From: Thermomicrobium sp. 4228-Ro
Lineage (GTDB): Bacteria; Chloroflexota; Chloroflexia; Thermomicrobiales; Thermomicrobiaceae
Direction: 5' to 3'
Assembly (NCBI RefSeq): GCF_026241205.1
Contig: NZ_JAPFQM010000001.1
Span: forward strand, 186,001 to 250,000
DNA: 64,000 bases
Shown here: in pieces, positions 25,999 through 34,740 of the stretch
Numbering within the stretch: position 1 is the stretch's first letter
Layout of the letters: each line of letters opens with the position of its first letter
Translations under genes and position numbers: made by a program
Notes under the pieces: generated by a model
The model's database searches: none
What the model was told of the DNA's origin: nothing
The model's input: the letters and a program-made list of their open reading frames with translations, nothing else

Positions 25999-27123
25999 AT
26001 GGATTCGATGGATCTGCACGCGCTCGACGGTGCTACTGAAAGTTTCTTGTCGAGCGATCAGGCGTATCCCTCTTTGCCGGAACTCGAGGACACGGCTCAC
26101 TTCGACGAACTCGAACCGTTCGACGACGAACTCGACCTCTCCGAACGACGCCCCTCGTTGCTCAGTCGCCGACTCCGCGAGTCACACCATCGAACGGAAC
26201 TCGACGACGGCTTGAGTGTCAGCGACACGGTCCGTCTCTATCTCCACGAAATCGGCGAGACAGCGCTCTTGACTCCACAGGAAGAAGTCTGGCTCGCCCA
26301 GCGGATCGAGCGGGGAAAGGTTGCCCAATCGAGGCTCGAACGTGGCGATTATGCCTCTGAAGAAGAACGTCTGGCACTCCTCGCCGACAAGGAGGACGGA
26401 GAGCGTGCCCGCGCTCATCTCATTCAAGCGAATCTTCGGCTCGTCGTCAGTGTCGCCAAAAAATATGTTGGCCGCGGTCTTTCGTTTCTCGACCTCATTC
26501 AAGAAGGAAACATCGGCTTGATGAAGGCGACCGAGAAGTTCGACTACAAACGCGGATATAAATTCTCGACGTATGCGACGTGGTGGATCCGGCAAGCGAT
26601 CACCCGCGCGATTGCCGACCAATCGCGCACGATCCGCCTGCCGGTTCACGTCGGCGAGACGATCAACCGCATCAAGAAGATGGCACACCGCCTCCAGCAG
26701 ATCCTCGAACGAGAACCGACTCAGCTCGAGATCGCCCGCGCACTCGACATGCCGGAGGAAAAGATCCGACACATTCTCGAAGCAGCCCGACTACCGGTTT
26801 CGCTCGAGACACCGATCAGTCCTGACGGTGACGCATACCTCGGGGACTTCATCGAAGATGACACGCAGCCGGCACCACTCGACATCGCTGCACAGCAGTT
26901 ACTGCGACAACAGATCGAGGAAGCATTGAGCCGCCTCACCGAGCGCGAGCGCAGAATCATCGTGCTCCGCTATGGCCTCGAGGACGGCCAGTTCCGCACG
27001 TTGGAGGAGGTTGGCCGCGAGTTCGGTATTACCCGCGAACGCATTCGTCAGATCGAGGCGAAAGCGTTGCGGAAGCTCCGCCATCCGAGTTGCAGTCGGC
27101 TGTTGCGTGGGTACCTCGACTGA
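25999..27123 (+). CDS. RNA polymerase primary-type sigma factor (sigma-70 group 1/2)
   Basis: A 374-aa sigma factor. An acidic N-terminal stretch of about 70 residues replaces a full region 1.1. Region 1.2 is [20 protein letters not shown]; region 2 holds [34 protein letters not shown] and [13 protein letters not shown] (-10 recognition). Region 3 follows, and region 4 ends [20 protein letters not shown] (-35 recognition). All regions of a housekeeping sigma are intact. Whether it is RpoD/SigA itself or a group-2 paralogue cannot be decided from one window. ATG 25999 follows GAGTGGGGG; an upstream GTG frame is less likely. Confidence 0.9.
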   Translation: MDSMDLHALDGATESFLSSDQAYPSLPELEDTAHFDELEPFDDELDLSERRPSLLSRRLRESHHRTELDDGLSVSDTVRLYLHEIGETALLTPQEEVWLAQRIERGKVAQSRLERGDYASEEERLALLADKEDGERARAHLIQANLRLVVSVAKKYVGRGLSFLDLIQEGNIGLMKATEKFDYKRGYKFSTYATWWIRQAITRAIADQSRTIRLPVHVGETINRIKKMAHRLQQILEREPTQLEIARALDMPEEKIRHILEAARLPVSLETPISPDGDAYLGDFIEDDTQPAPLDIAAQQLLRQQIEEALSRLTERERRIIVLRYGLEDGQFRTLEEVGREFGITRERIRQIEAKALRKLRHPSCSRLLRGYLD

Positions 27124-27245
27124 GCTGCCAACTCGCAAGATGGACGTCCGACCGGTACCCGAGTCCACGACCGCCGATGGGCTGTGGCGCCGGTGAAACG
27201 GCTGACTCGGTACCCGGTGGAGTTGGATGCCGTGCGCAGCTGTGA

Positions 27246-28490
27246 CTATGATGCTGAGTAGCGTCCGAGGATCAACACCGCATTGTGCCCACCGAATCCG
27301 AACGCATTCGTCATGACATACCGCAGGCGACCCACCCGAGGCTCGTTCGCCACATAGTCCAAGTCGCATTCCGGATCCGGCTCGCGCAGGTGCCAGGTCG
27401 GCGGAATGACTTGATGCTGCAACGCGAGAACACAGATCACCGCCTCCAACGCGCCCGCTGCACCGAGCAGGTGCCCCGTCAACGCCTTCGTCGAACTCAC
27501 TGGTGGAACGTTGTTCCGACCGCCGAAGAGGCGCTTCAATGCAGCAGTCTCAGCGATATCGTTCAGCGGCGTACTGGTTCCATGCGCATTCACGTAGTCG
27601 ATATCGTCGGTCTGGAGCTCCGCATCGGCGAGGGCCTGGCACATGGCAGCGAGTGCACCTGTTCCATCGCTGCACGGCTGGACGATGTGGTACGCGTCGG
27701 CCGTGGTCCCATAACCGACTAGTTCCGCCAGAATCGGCGCACCGCGTCTACGCGCGACGTCCTCCGCCTCCAGGACGAGTACCGCCGCCCCTTCGGCGAT
27801 GACGAAACCATCCCGCGTCCGATCGAAGGGGCGACTCGCTGTCTCCGCTTCGTCGTTCCTCCTCGATAACGCTTGCAGGGCTGCGAATCCCGCGACGACA
27901 CCGCGGGTCAGTGGTGCCTCCGATCCACCAGCCACGACGATATCGGCTCGCCCTTCACGGATCATGCGCATCCCTTCACCGATCGCATTCGCTCCGCTCG
28001 CACACGCAGAAAGCGTCGCGAAATTCGGCCCGCGTGCACCTGTTTCGATCGCCACGTACCCACCCGCCATGTCAGCCAGAAACATCGGAATCATAAAAGG
28101 ACTGACCTTTCCAGGACCACGACTTCGGAGTGCCTCGATACCCTGCTCAAACGTCTCCACCCCACCGAGCGCTGACCCGATCAGCACGCCAGTCCGCTCA
28201 GCCAGCTCCGTCGTTACCTCGAGTCTCGCTGACTGGAGTGCATCTTTGGCCGCAGCGACCGCGAACTGCACGAACCGATCGGTGCGCCGGGCCTCTTTCA
28301 GCGGCAAGTACTCGGTCGCATCGAACTCGCGCACCTCACCGGCAACGCGGCTCGGGAGGTCGTGAGCAGCGAACCGCTGGATCGTCCCCGTTCCCGAGCG
28401 ACCCTCCATCAGCGCTCGCCAGACGGTTTCCGGATCGTTACCGATCGGCGAAACGATCCCGATGCCGGTTACGACGACCCTTCGCCTCAC
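27246..28490 (-). CDS. fabF: Beta-ketoacyl-ACP synthase II
   Basis: Condensing enzyme of fatty-acid elongation. The 414-aa protein starts (M)RRRVVVTGIGIVSPIG and carries the Cys-His-His triad in LSACASGANAIGEG, NAHGTSTPLND and STKALTGHLLGAAGALEA. GTG 28490 lies two bases after the TAA of the preceding dehydrogenase gene, so the pair is co-transcribed although functionally unrelated. The family triad and length are complete. Confidence 0.93.
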   Translation of the reverse strand: MRRRVVVTGIGIVSPIGNDPETVWRALMEGRSGTGTIQRFAAHDLPSRVAGEVREFDATEYLPLKEARRTDRFVQFAVAAAKDALQSARLEVTTELAERTGVLIGSALGGVETFEQGIEALRSRGPGKVSPFMIPMFLADMAGGYVAIETGARGPNFATLSACASGANAIGEGMRMIREGRADIVVAGGSEAPLTRGVVAGFAALQALSRRNDEAETASRPFDRTRDGFVIAEGAAVLVLEAEDVARRRGAPILAELVGYGTTADAYHIVQPCSDGTGALAAMCQALADAELQTDDIDYVNAHGTSTPLNDIAETAALKRLFGGRNNVPPVSSTKALTGHLLGAAGALEAVICVLALQHQVIPPTWHLREPDPECDLDYVANEPRVGRLRYVMTNAFGFGGHNAVLILGRYSAS

Positions 28491-28491
28491 G

Positions 28492-29505
28492 TTACACAGT
28501 CCTCCCCCGAACAGCGTCCCAGTTGAGCGAGCGAGGTGGGCACTCACCGTGCAATGCACTGATCAGGTTCTGCGCGGCAAGTTCCGCCATACGCTGGCGC
28601 GTCACTTCACTCGCACTCGCAATGTGCGGTGTCACCACCACGTTCGGAAACTGGAGTAGCGGATGATCAGCGGGAAGCGGCTCCGGATCAGTCACATCCA
28701 AGCCGACCCCCCAGAGCCGCCCAACTCTGAGCGCATCCACAAGTGCCTCCGTGTCTACCACGGGTCCCCTCGCCGTGTTGATCAGAATCGCTGAGGGTTT
28801 GAACAGCGCCAGTTCCCGTGCGCCGATCAGATGGCGTGTTTCAGGCGTCAATGGAACATGCAGAGTCACGATATCGCTGCGTTGCAGGAGCTCGTCGGGT
28901 GGAACGAAAGTGGCATTGAGCTCACGTTCGCGTTCGGGAGCAACCGGGTTGCGATCAGTATACAGGACGCGCTGAGCGAAACCAGTCGCGCGTCGCGCCA
29001 CCGCTTGCCCGATCCGACCGAACCCGATAATTCCCAGCGTGGCGCTATGGACATCCTTACCGAGAAAGCCCAGTGGCTCCCACGTGCGCCACGCACCACG
29101 CCGCACATTGTCGACGGCCTCGCACACCCGCCGAGCCACCGCGAAGATCAATGCCCAGGTAAAGTCCGCCGTCGTCTCCGTCAAAACATCAGGGGTGATG
29201 CACACCACAACGCCGCGAGCGGTACAGGCATCGACATCGATGTTGTCGTATCCGACGGCCATATTGCTGACCACCTTGACGGTCGGTAGAGCATCGAGCA
29301 GAGACCCGTCTATCCGTTCGGTCAGTAAGGTCAACAATCCGTCCGCTCCTCGCGCGAAAGCGATGAGTTCTTCCCGTGTCGGCGGGAGCTCGCCCGGCCA
29401 AACAGCGACATCGAAACCAGCGTCCCGGAGCAGCTCGATACCCCGTGAAGGAATCCTTCTCGTTACGACGACCCGCACTCTCGCACCTCGTAGATCTCTT
29501 GTCAC
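28492..29505 (-). CDS. D-2-hydroxyacid dehydrogenase (glyoxylate/hydroxypyruvate reductase type)
   Basis: A 337-aa NAD(P)-dependent D-isomer-specific dehydrogenase. NAD site GIIGFGRIGQAVARR, catalytic Arg in NTARGPVVD, Glu in DVTDPEPLP and His in VVTPHIASAS. The sequence NMAVGYDNIDVDACTARG is typical of glyoxylate reductase (GyaR/GRHPR). It could also reduce hydroxypyruvate. Transcribed ahead of fabF; glyA, which makes or uses serine, lies elsewhere in the window. Confidence 0.88.
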   Translation of the reverse strand: MTRDLRGARVRVVVTRRIPSRGIELLRDAGFDVAVWPGELPPTREELIAFARGADGLLTLLTERIDGSLLDALPTVKVVSNMAVGYDNIDVDACTARGVVVCITPDVLTETTADFTWALIFAVARRVCEAVDNVRRGAWRTWEPLGFLGKDVHSATLGIIGFGRIGQAVARRATGFAQRVLYTDRNPVAPERERELNATFVPPDELLQRSDIVTLHVPLTPETRHLIGARELALFKPSAILINTARGPVVDTEALVDALRVGRLWGVGLDVTDPEPLPADHPLLQFPNVVVTPHIASASEVTRQRMAELAAQNLISALHGECPPRSLNWDAVRGRTV

Positions 29506-29570
29506 CTAGCCTCATCCCGAACCGGATTCTACCGGGAAACACACGCGACAGTCATCGCGAGATAGCGTCG

Positions 29571-29602
29571 AAAACAAACTCGCCACCGGTTGTCCGGTGG
29601 CG
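29571..29602 (-). terminator. Intrinsic terminator of tRNA-Asn
   Basis: On the minus strand, 7 nt after the tRNA, a perfect 9-bp stem (29602-29594 with 29589-29581) and 4-nt loop is followed by AGTTTGTTTT. This is the clearest intrinsic terminator in the window. Confidence 0.88.
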
Positions 29603-29608
29603 TTTCCG

Positions 29609-29680
29609 CTCCCCGAGCAGGATTCGAACCTGCAACCTTGCGGTTAACAGCCGCCTGCTCTACCGTTGAGCTATCGGGGA
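29609..29680 (-). tRNA. tRNA-Asn (GUU)
   Basis: A 72-nt cloverleaf: acceptor TCCCCGA pairs TCGGGGA with discriminator G; anticodon loop CTGTTAA gives GTT; T-arm GGTTCGAATCC. CCA is not encoded. Single-gene unit with its own terminator. Confidence 0.97.
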
Positions 29681-29896
29681 CCGTTCTTCGCTTGTCGCAC
29701 AGGGAGTGTGCCACACAGTGCCCGTCATCGTCAAGGGGTTCGCTCCACCCGACAGGGAACTCGTCGGTGACCCACCATGTTCTCTTCGTTCAGGTCCTGG
29801 CATCGTGAGTGGAGAACGATTTCCCTCCGCCACCGCAGCCGAACCGTGTTACACTGCGCCTGGCAAAGACCGGTTCACGCGGAAAGGACGACCACG

Positions 29897-30889
29897 ATGC
29901 TCGTCTTGACGCGACGCGACGTGTACGAACTCGTGCCCATGCGCGATGCTATCGACCTCGTCAAACAAGCGTTTTGTGACCTTTCCCGCGGCACTGCGCG
30001 AGCACCCCTCCGTACACCGATCGAGATACCCGATGCACACGGTACGACGCTCTTCATGCCGGCCTACGTGCCATCACTCCACAGTCTGGGGCTGAAAGTG
30101 GTCTCGGTCTTTCCGGACAATCCCGCCCGCTTCAGCAAACCGACCATCCACGCTGCCGTTTTGACCGTCTCCCCCGAAACGGGTGAACCGAGTGCGCTAC
30201 TCGACGGCACCTACCTCACCGCGCTCCGCACCGGTGCTGCCTCCGGTGCAGCGACTGATCTTCTCGCCCGCCCAGATGCCCGTACCTTGCTGGTGATCGG
30301 CGCCGGAGCCCAGGGACCGACACAAGCCTGGGCGGTTCTCTGCGTTCGCCCGATCGAGACGATCTACGTGTTCGATCGGAATCCGCAGGCAAGCCAGTCC
30401 TTCGCCGACCGTTTGCGCGAGCTGGTTCCGGACCTGCAGGCTCGAGTCGAAGTGGTCAATGAACTCGATACTGTCATCCCGCTCGCGGACATCATCTGCA
30501 CTGCGACGACCGCTCGCTCCCCGCTCTTCTCCGACGCACTCCTGCGTCCCGGCGTGCACATCAATGCGATCGGTGCCTTTACACCAGAGATGCAGGAAAT
30601 TCCGCCGGAAACCGTCGCCCGCGCCTACGTGGTCGTCGATTCGGTTCCCGCCGCCCTGGCTGAGGCCGGTGATCTCATCAAGCCACTCCAGGCCGGTATC
30701 ATCCGCGAGGAACACCTCCGAACAGAACTCGGCGAGATCGTGGATGGGATCAAGCCGGCACGGACGTCCTCGGAGCAAATTACGCTCTTCAAGTCGGTTG
30801 GGAATGCGGTGCAAGATCTCGCGGTCGCTGCTGAAGCCGTCCGCCGGGCTCTCGCGCTCGGTCGCGGTCAACAGGTGTCACTCCTTTAA
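29897..30889 (+). CDS. Ornithine cyclodeaminase / alanine dehydrogenase family (mu-crystallin fold)
   Basis: A 330-aa NAD(P)-binding protein: GTTLFMPAYVPSLHSLGLKVVSVFPDN (substrate Lys region), LDGTYLTALRTGAASGAATD, LVIGAGAQGPTQAWA (Rossmann), VFDRNPQ, INAIGAFTPEMQEI and the C-terminal ITLFKSVGNAVQDLA. Could be ornithine cyclodeaminase, archaeal-type alanine dehydrogenase or a ketimine reductase; motifs do not separate them. ATG 29897 has GGAAAGGA upstream. The 216 nt before it (29681-29896) hold only a lone TTACACT -10-like box. Confidence 0.85.
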   Translation: MLVLTRRDVYELVPMRDAIDLVKQAFCDLSRGTARAPLRTPIEIPDAHGTTLFMPAYVPSLHSLGLKVVSVFPDNPARFSKPTIHAAVLTVSPETGEPSALLDGTYLTALRTGAASGAATDLLARPDARTLLVIGAGAQGPTQAWAVLCVRPIETIYVFDRNPQASQSFADRLRELVPDLQARVEVVNELDTVIPLADIICTATTARSPLFSDALLRPGVHINAIGAFTPEMQEIPPETVARAYVVVDSVPAALAEAGDLIKPLQAGIIREEHLRTELGEIVDGIKPARTSSEQITLFKSVGNAVQDLAVAAEAVRRALALGRGQQVSLL

Positions 30890-30902
30890 CACACCATTGC
30901 TC

Positions 30903-30935
30903 GAGGGCCGGTGCTCTGCTTCCGCACCGGCCCTC
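30903..30935. terminator. Bidirectional hairpin between convergent genes
   Basis: GAGGGCCGGTGC (30903-30914) and GCACCGGCCCTC (30924-30935) form a perfect 12-bp stem with a 9-nt loop, midway between the convergent cyclodeaminase-family gene and the nuoF-like gene. No strong T-run follows on either strand, so it is a likely but not classical terminator. Confidence 0.6.
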
Positions 30936-30945
30936 CTCGCTTCGC

Positions 30946-32661
30946 TCAGCGCACTGCTACAGCTGATTCGAGCGGGCAGACACCTGCCCGGCATCGCCGC
31001 TCGGTGATGTGTTCAACGAACTCGTCACGGAAACGCTCCAGCATGCCAAGCAGCGGCATCGGCGCCACCTGACCGAGTCCACACAGGGAAAGCTCGATGA
31101 TGTGCTTACTCGCATACTGGATGATTTCCAAGTCCTCCGGGCGGCCGAAACCATAGCGAATACGATCGAGAATTTCCACGAGAGCCGGCGTGCCGAGCCG
31201 ACAGGGCGTGCACTTGCCGCAGGACTCGTAACGGCTGAAAGCGACGAGGTACCGAGCGAAGTCGACTGCGCACACGGAATCGTCGAAGACGACGAACCCG
31301 CCAGAGCCGAGCATTCCTCCCAACGAGGTCAACGAGTCGAAATCGACCGGTACGTCGAGCTCCTCCTCGCGCAAGGGACCTGCCGACACACCTCCGGTCT
31401 GTATGCCCTTGAAACGATAGCCTGGCCGCATCCCCCCGAAGACATCGAAAATCAGTTGCCGCATTGGCAAGCCCATCTCGATCTCGGCGACCCCGAGATA
31501 CCGGACGGGCCCTTGCATCGTGATCAGCTTCGTACCGGTACTCTCCTTTGTTCCGAGGCTGGCGTACCAGGCGCCGCCATTGCGAATGATGGCGGGGACG
31601 GACGCGAACGTCTCGGTGTTGTTGAGCACGGTCGGTCGGCGCCACAGCCCTTCCTCGACCGATCGCGGGGGCTTCGTCCGCGGCTGCCCGCGCTGCCCCA
31701 TGATCGCGTACATCAGAGCAGATCCTTCGCCGCAAATGTACGCCCCACCACCGGTTCGAACACGCACGTGGCAGGAAAATCCGCTTCCGAGGATATTGTC
31801 ACCCAGTAAACCAAACTCGTACGCCTGCTCGACGGCCCGTTGGAAACGCCGCAAGGCGAGCGCATGCTCACCCCCGATAAAGTTGTAGCCATAGGGCGTC
31901 TCGAGTGCATAGCAGCCGATGAGCAGCCCTTCGAGCACGAGATGCGGATTCGTTTCCAAAAGTCGGCGGTCCTTGAAGACGTTCGGTTCTCCCTCGTGAC
32001 TATTGACGACGACATACTTCGGTCGGGCTGGCGTTCGCCGGCCACTCTCCCACTTGATGCCGGCTGGGAACCCGGCACCACCGCGACCACGAAGGTTCGA
32101 CGCCTTGACTTCCTCCACAACCTCTTCTGGCGTCATCTCGAAGAGGGCCTTGACGAACGCGCCGTAGCCACCGACCGCGATGTAGTCTTCGATCGATTCC
32201 GGATCGATCACGCCGGCGTGTTCCAATAAGATGCGATGTTGGTGGCGCAGAAACGGATGCTCGCCGAGCGGTGGAATTCCACGCCAGGGCTCAACGGAGC
32301 GCACGCCGAGCGCCCAATCCGCATGGAGATCGCCACGGCGCAAGCCATCGATCAATTCCGGGACACGCTCGGTGGTGACCCATCCGTAGACGATCGGTGG
32401 ACTATCGGGCATCTTCACTTCGACGAATGGTTCAGCAAAGCACCACCCGGCGCAACCCACCCGCCTCAGCACAGCTCGGATATGTCCTGCGGCGAGCACC
32501 AGCTCAAGATGCCGGTAGGTCTCCAACGCCCCCTTCGCGATACTGCACTCGCTGATGCCAACCGAGATCACCCACTGGTCACCGCTCCAGAGCCTTTCCC
32601 ACCTCGACCGCGCAGCTGTCACATAGCTCTCGAACGCTCGCCGGTCAGTGAGAACCCCCAT
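30946..32661 (-). CDS. NuoF/HoxF-like NADH-binding flavoprotein with N-terminal thioredoxin-like ferredoxin domain
   Basis: A 571-aa diaphorase subunit. Residues about 25-110 resemble the thioredoxin-fold [2Fe-2S] domain of HndC/HoxF/FdsB (GCAGWCFAEPFVEVKMP), but the first cysteine site reads VGISECSIAKG, so only three of four ligands are evident. The NuoF core follows: SNLRGRGGAGFPAGIKW and NSHEGEPNVFKDR (NADH/FMN), then YESCGKCTPCRLGT and SLCGLGQ for the 4Fe-4S cluster. It pairs with the NuoE-like gene (17-nt overlap); no NuoG, hydrogenase or formate dehydrogenase gene adjoins. ATG 32661 is the family start. Confidence 0.88.
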   Translation of the reverse strand: MGVLTDRRAFESYVTAARSRWERLWSGDQWVISVGISECSIAKGALETYRHLELVLAAGHIRAVLRRVGCAGWCFAEPFVEVKMPDSPPIVYGWVTTERVPELIDGLRRGDLHADWALGVRSVEPWRGIPPLGEHPFLRHQHRILLEHAGVIDPESIEDYIAVGGYGAFVKALFEMTPEEVVEEVKASNLRGRGGAGFPAGIKWESGRRTPARPKYVVVNSHEGEPNVFKDRRLLETNPHLVLEGLLIGCYALETPYGYNFIGGEHALALRRFQRAVEQAYEFGLLGDNILGSGFSCHVRVRTGGGAYICGEGSALMYAIMGQRGQPRTKPPRSVEEGLWRRPTVLNNTETFASVPAIIRNGGAWYASLGTKESTGTKLITMQGPVRYLGVAEIEMGLPMRQLIFDVFGGMRPGYRFKGIQTGGVSAGPLREEELDVPVDFDSLTSLGGMLGSGGFVVFDDSVCAVDFARYLVAFSRYESCGKCTPCRLGTPALVEILDRIRYGFGRPEDLEIIQYASKHIIELSLCGLGQVAPMPLLGMLERFRDEFVEHITERRCRAGVCPLESAVAVR

Positions 32662-33190
32662 GGCTCCCCTCCACTCCGTCATTCCTGCGCAAGCGCTCGA
32701 TGAGCGCGCGCAGTTCCTCGGCAGTGAGATGACCCACGTATGTCTGGTGGTCGAGCTGGCCAACCGGTGCCAAATCGCAGACACCTAAACAACCGTTGAA
32801 GACGTTGACACTCAGGATCCCATCAGCAAGGTCGCCCTTCTCGTCCATGCCGTATTCGTCACGCAACACCTCGATCAAGCGTTGCGCACCCGCGACATAG
32901 CACGCCGCCCCATAACAGAGCCAAAGGTAATGTCGTCCAGGGGGCTGGGTCCGAAAATCGGCGTAAAAGGTCAGAAGGCCATAGACCCGGTTGATCGTCA
33001 CACCGAGATGCTCGGCGATGAGATGCGCGGCTTGCGGTGGCACCCACCCATAGAGGTGTTGTGCTTCTTGGCACGCACCGACGATCAGCTCCTGGGCCTC
33101 TTGATGATCCTGTGGTCGGTACCGCTCCTCCAAAATCCGCTGCAGCGGATCGAGATCGATCGGTCGACGCGGCACAACCGGTAGCTCCAT
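32645..33190 (-). CDS. NuoE-like [2Fe-2S] subunit (24-kDa type)
   Basis: A 181-aa thioredoxin-like ferredoxin. Helical N-terminus with QEAQHLYGWVPPQAAHLIAEHLG, then four cluster cysteines in LCYGAACYVAG (C-x4-C) and FNGCLGVCDLAP (C-x3-C). It partners NuoF-like flavoproteins in complex I, NAD-reducing hydrogenases and formate dehydrogenases. ATG 33190 follows GGGAGGACAG. Divergent from the DUF1992 gene; TATACT-like boxes occur on both strands in the 92-nt gap, without good -35 partners. Confidence 0.92.
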   Translation of the reverse strand: MELPVVPRRPIDLDPLQRILEERYRPQDHQEAQELIVGACQEAQHLYGWVPPQAAHLIAEHLGVTINRVYGLLTFYADFRTQPPGRHYLWLCYGAACYVAGAQRLIEVLRDEYGMDEKGDLADGILSVNVFNGCLGVCDLAPVGQLDHQTYVGHLTAEELRALIERLRRNDGVEGSHGGSH

Positions 33191-33282
33191 ACGCTGTCCT
33201 CCCAGAGTCACGCCCCAACGGCCAGTATACCGTCCTCGGCCTACCAGCACGGACGCTATACTCTCCCCAGTGAGGTGCACGG

Positions 33283-33729
33283 ATGTTTTGGCTCGACCGG
33301 CTCGTCGAAGAACGAATCCGCGACGCCCAGGAACGTGGAGCGTTCCGCAATCTCTCCGGAGAGGGTCGGCCACTTCCTCCCGATGACGAACTCTCCAATG
33401 AGGCTTGGGCTGCTCACCGCCTACTCAAGAAACACGGTTTGCTTCCTGACTGGCTTCAACTCCGCAAAGAGATCTACGAGGAGCGACAGATCGTTCGACG
33501 GGCTTGGGAAGAATACTGGCAGGCAGTCCAGTCAGGGGATCTGGACGATCCGAATCACCGGGCGATTCTCCGCCGCCTCGCCTGGCGGTATCGGGAATTA
33601 GCGCGAGCACTCAACAGGAAGATCGATCAGCACAATGTGCGTTGTCCATCCATGGCACACGAACTCGTCCGGTTTCCGGAGGATATGATCGAACGGGAGT
33701 GGAAACGGCGGGGGATGACTCCACCGTAA
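33283..33729 (+). CDS. DUF1992 (DnaJ homologue C28-type) protein
   Basis: A 148-aa protein beginning FWLDRLVEERIRDAQERGAF and containing NLSGEGRPLPPDD, the hallmark of DUF1992, found in bacterial YhdN-like proteins and human DNAJC28. Biochemical role unknown. Rich in charged helices; cytoplasmic. Its stop is 11 nt from the convergent zinc-ribbon gene. Confidence 0.88.
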   Translation: MFWLDRLVEERIRDAQERGAFRNLSGEGRPLPPDDELSNEAWAAHRLLKKHGLLPDWLQLRKEIYEERQIVRRAWEEYWQAVQSGDLDDPNHRAILRRLAWRYRELARALNRKIDQHNVRCPSMAHELVRFPEDMIEREWKRRGMTPP

Positions 33730-33740
33730 GCGACGGGATC

Positions 33741-34079
33741 TCACTCGTCCCAGCCGCGCGAGCCACCACTGCGATACCCGAACAGTCTTTGGAAATCCCC
33801 ATCGAAGTGTTCGAGGAACTCGCGCATCTCCTCGACATCTCGCTGGGTGACTGGCTCGGGTGTCGCCGGTTCCGGAGAGCCCACGAGCTGATCCTCATCG
33901 ATGACGGCAGCAATCAGGCTGGACGTTCCACAAAACTGGCAGGTCAACCGGAACGCCCACGTCGAGCGCGAGCGACCCAGAGCCTGCAAATCCTCGGCCG
34001 AAAAGCGCTGCCCGCAGACTGCGCAGCGCTCGACCATATTCAAGACGATCGCACGAACTTTTTCCCAGCGCGAATCCAT
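33741..34079 (-). CDS. Small zinc-ribbon protein, unknown function
   Basis: A 112-aa protein with two CxxC knuckles, CAVCGQRFSAED and CQFCGTSSLIAAV, about 25 residues apart, forming a likely zinc ribbon, followed by an acidic tail (QRDVEEMREFLEHFDGDFQ). I do not recognise the family. ATG 34079 lies 7 nt after the stop of the bifunctional-nuclease gene, so the two are probably co-transcribed. May bind nucleic acid or a protein partner. Confidence 0.72.
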   Translation of the reverse strand: MDSRWEKVRAIVLNMVERCAVCGQRFSAEDLQALGRSRSTWAFRLTCQFCGTSSLIAAVIDEDQLVGSPEPATPEPVTQRDVEEMREFLEHFDGDFQRLFGYRSGGSRGWDE

Positions 34080-34086
34080 CAGGATC

Positions 34087-34632
34087 CTACTTCTTGTCCA
34101 AGTCGTCAAGATCGAGCGATTCGATCACTTCCCGGAAGACCGAAAGATCGGCTTCGGAGATGCGCTCCTCCGATTCGACCCGCTCGATCTCCGGTGGCTC
34201 TACTTCGCCTTCTCCTTCGGACTCTTCCTCTGCCTCCAGGCGAACACCCGCACGCTCCATCACCGATTCGTCAACATAGATCGGCACCTTCGCGCGCACA
34301 GCCAGTGCGATAGCATCGCTCGGTCGGCTGTCGATCTCGATCGTACGCCCGTTCATCGTGAGAACGATGCGGGCATAGAAGATCTCCTGCGATAGATCGG
34401 TTACCGCGACCTCGCGAATCTCCGCACCCAGCTCATCGATGATGGTGCGCAGGAGATCGTACGGCAGCGGGCGCGCCGGCGTCATGCCCTGGAGTGCCAT
34501 CGCGATCGCCTCGGCCTCGAACGGGCCGATCCAAATCGGCAGGTGCCGGTCCCCGTGCACTTCCTTGAGGAGAACCACCCGATGTTGCGTGACCAGGCTT
34601 ACTCGGATGCTATCAACGACCGTCTCGATCAT
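34087..34632 (-). CDS. Bifunctional nuclease (BFN/DUF151) domain protein
   Basis: A 181-aa protein with the BFN core: VVLLKEVHGDRHLPIWIG, EAEAIAMALQG, TRPxPYDLL-like PARPLPYDLL, and the signature SRPSDAIALAVRAKVPIYV. An acidic Glu-rich C-terminal tail (about 50 residues) follows. Plant and bacterial relatives show weak DNase/RNase activity; the role in bacteria is unclear. ATG 34632 (MIETVVDSIRV) is favoured over the ATG 9 nt upstream. Confidence 0.88.
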   Translation of the reverse strand: MIETVVDSIRVSLVTQHRVVLLKEVHGDRHLPIWIGPFEAEAIAMALQGMTPARPLPYDLLRTIIDELGAEIREVAVTDLSQEIFYARIVLTMNGRTIEIDSRPSDAIALAVRAKVPIYVDESVMERAGVRLEAEEESEGEGEVEPPEIERVESEERISEADLSVFREVIESLDLDDLDKK

Positions 34633-34740
34633 ACCCTGCACCTTCCTCCGGCACGCTCAGATTTTCGTACAGGGCGTCCTCCGGCTTCACCGCCCGTTTG
34701 TCCTCTCTGCGTCAACTCCGATTCTACACCCCGGCCCAGC

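Noticed and set aside
27124-27245. Imperfect dyad between sigma-factor gene and fabF (ACCGGTACCCGAGT and ACTCGGTACCCGGT)
   Set aside because: The arms need bulges to pair and have no T-run, so I could not support a terminator or operator call.
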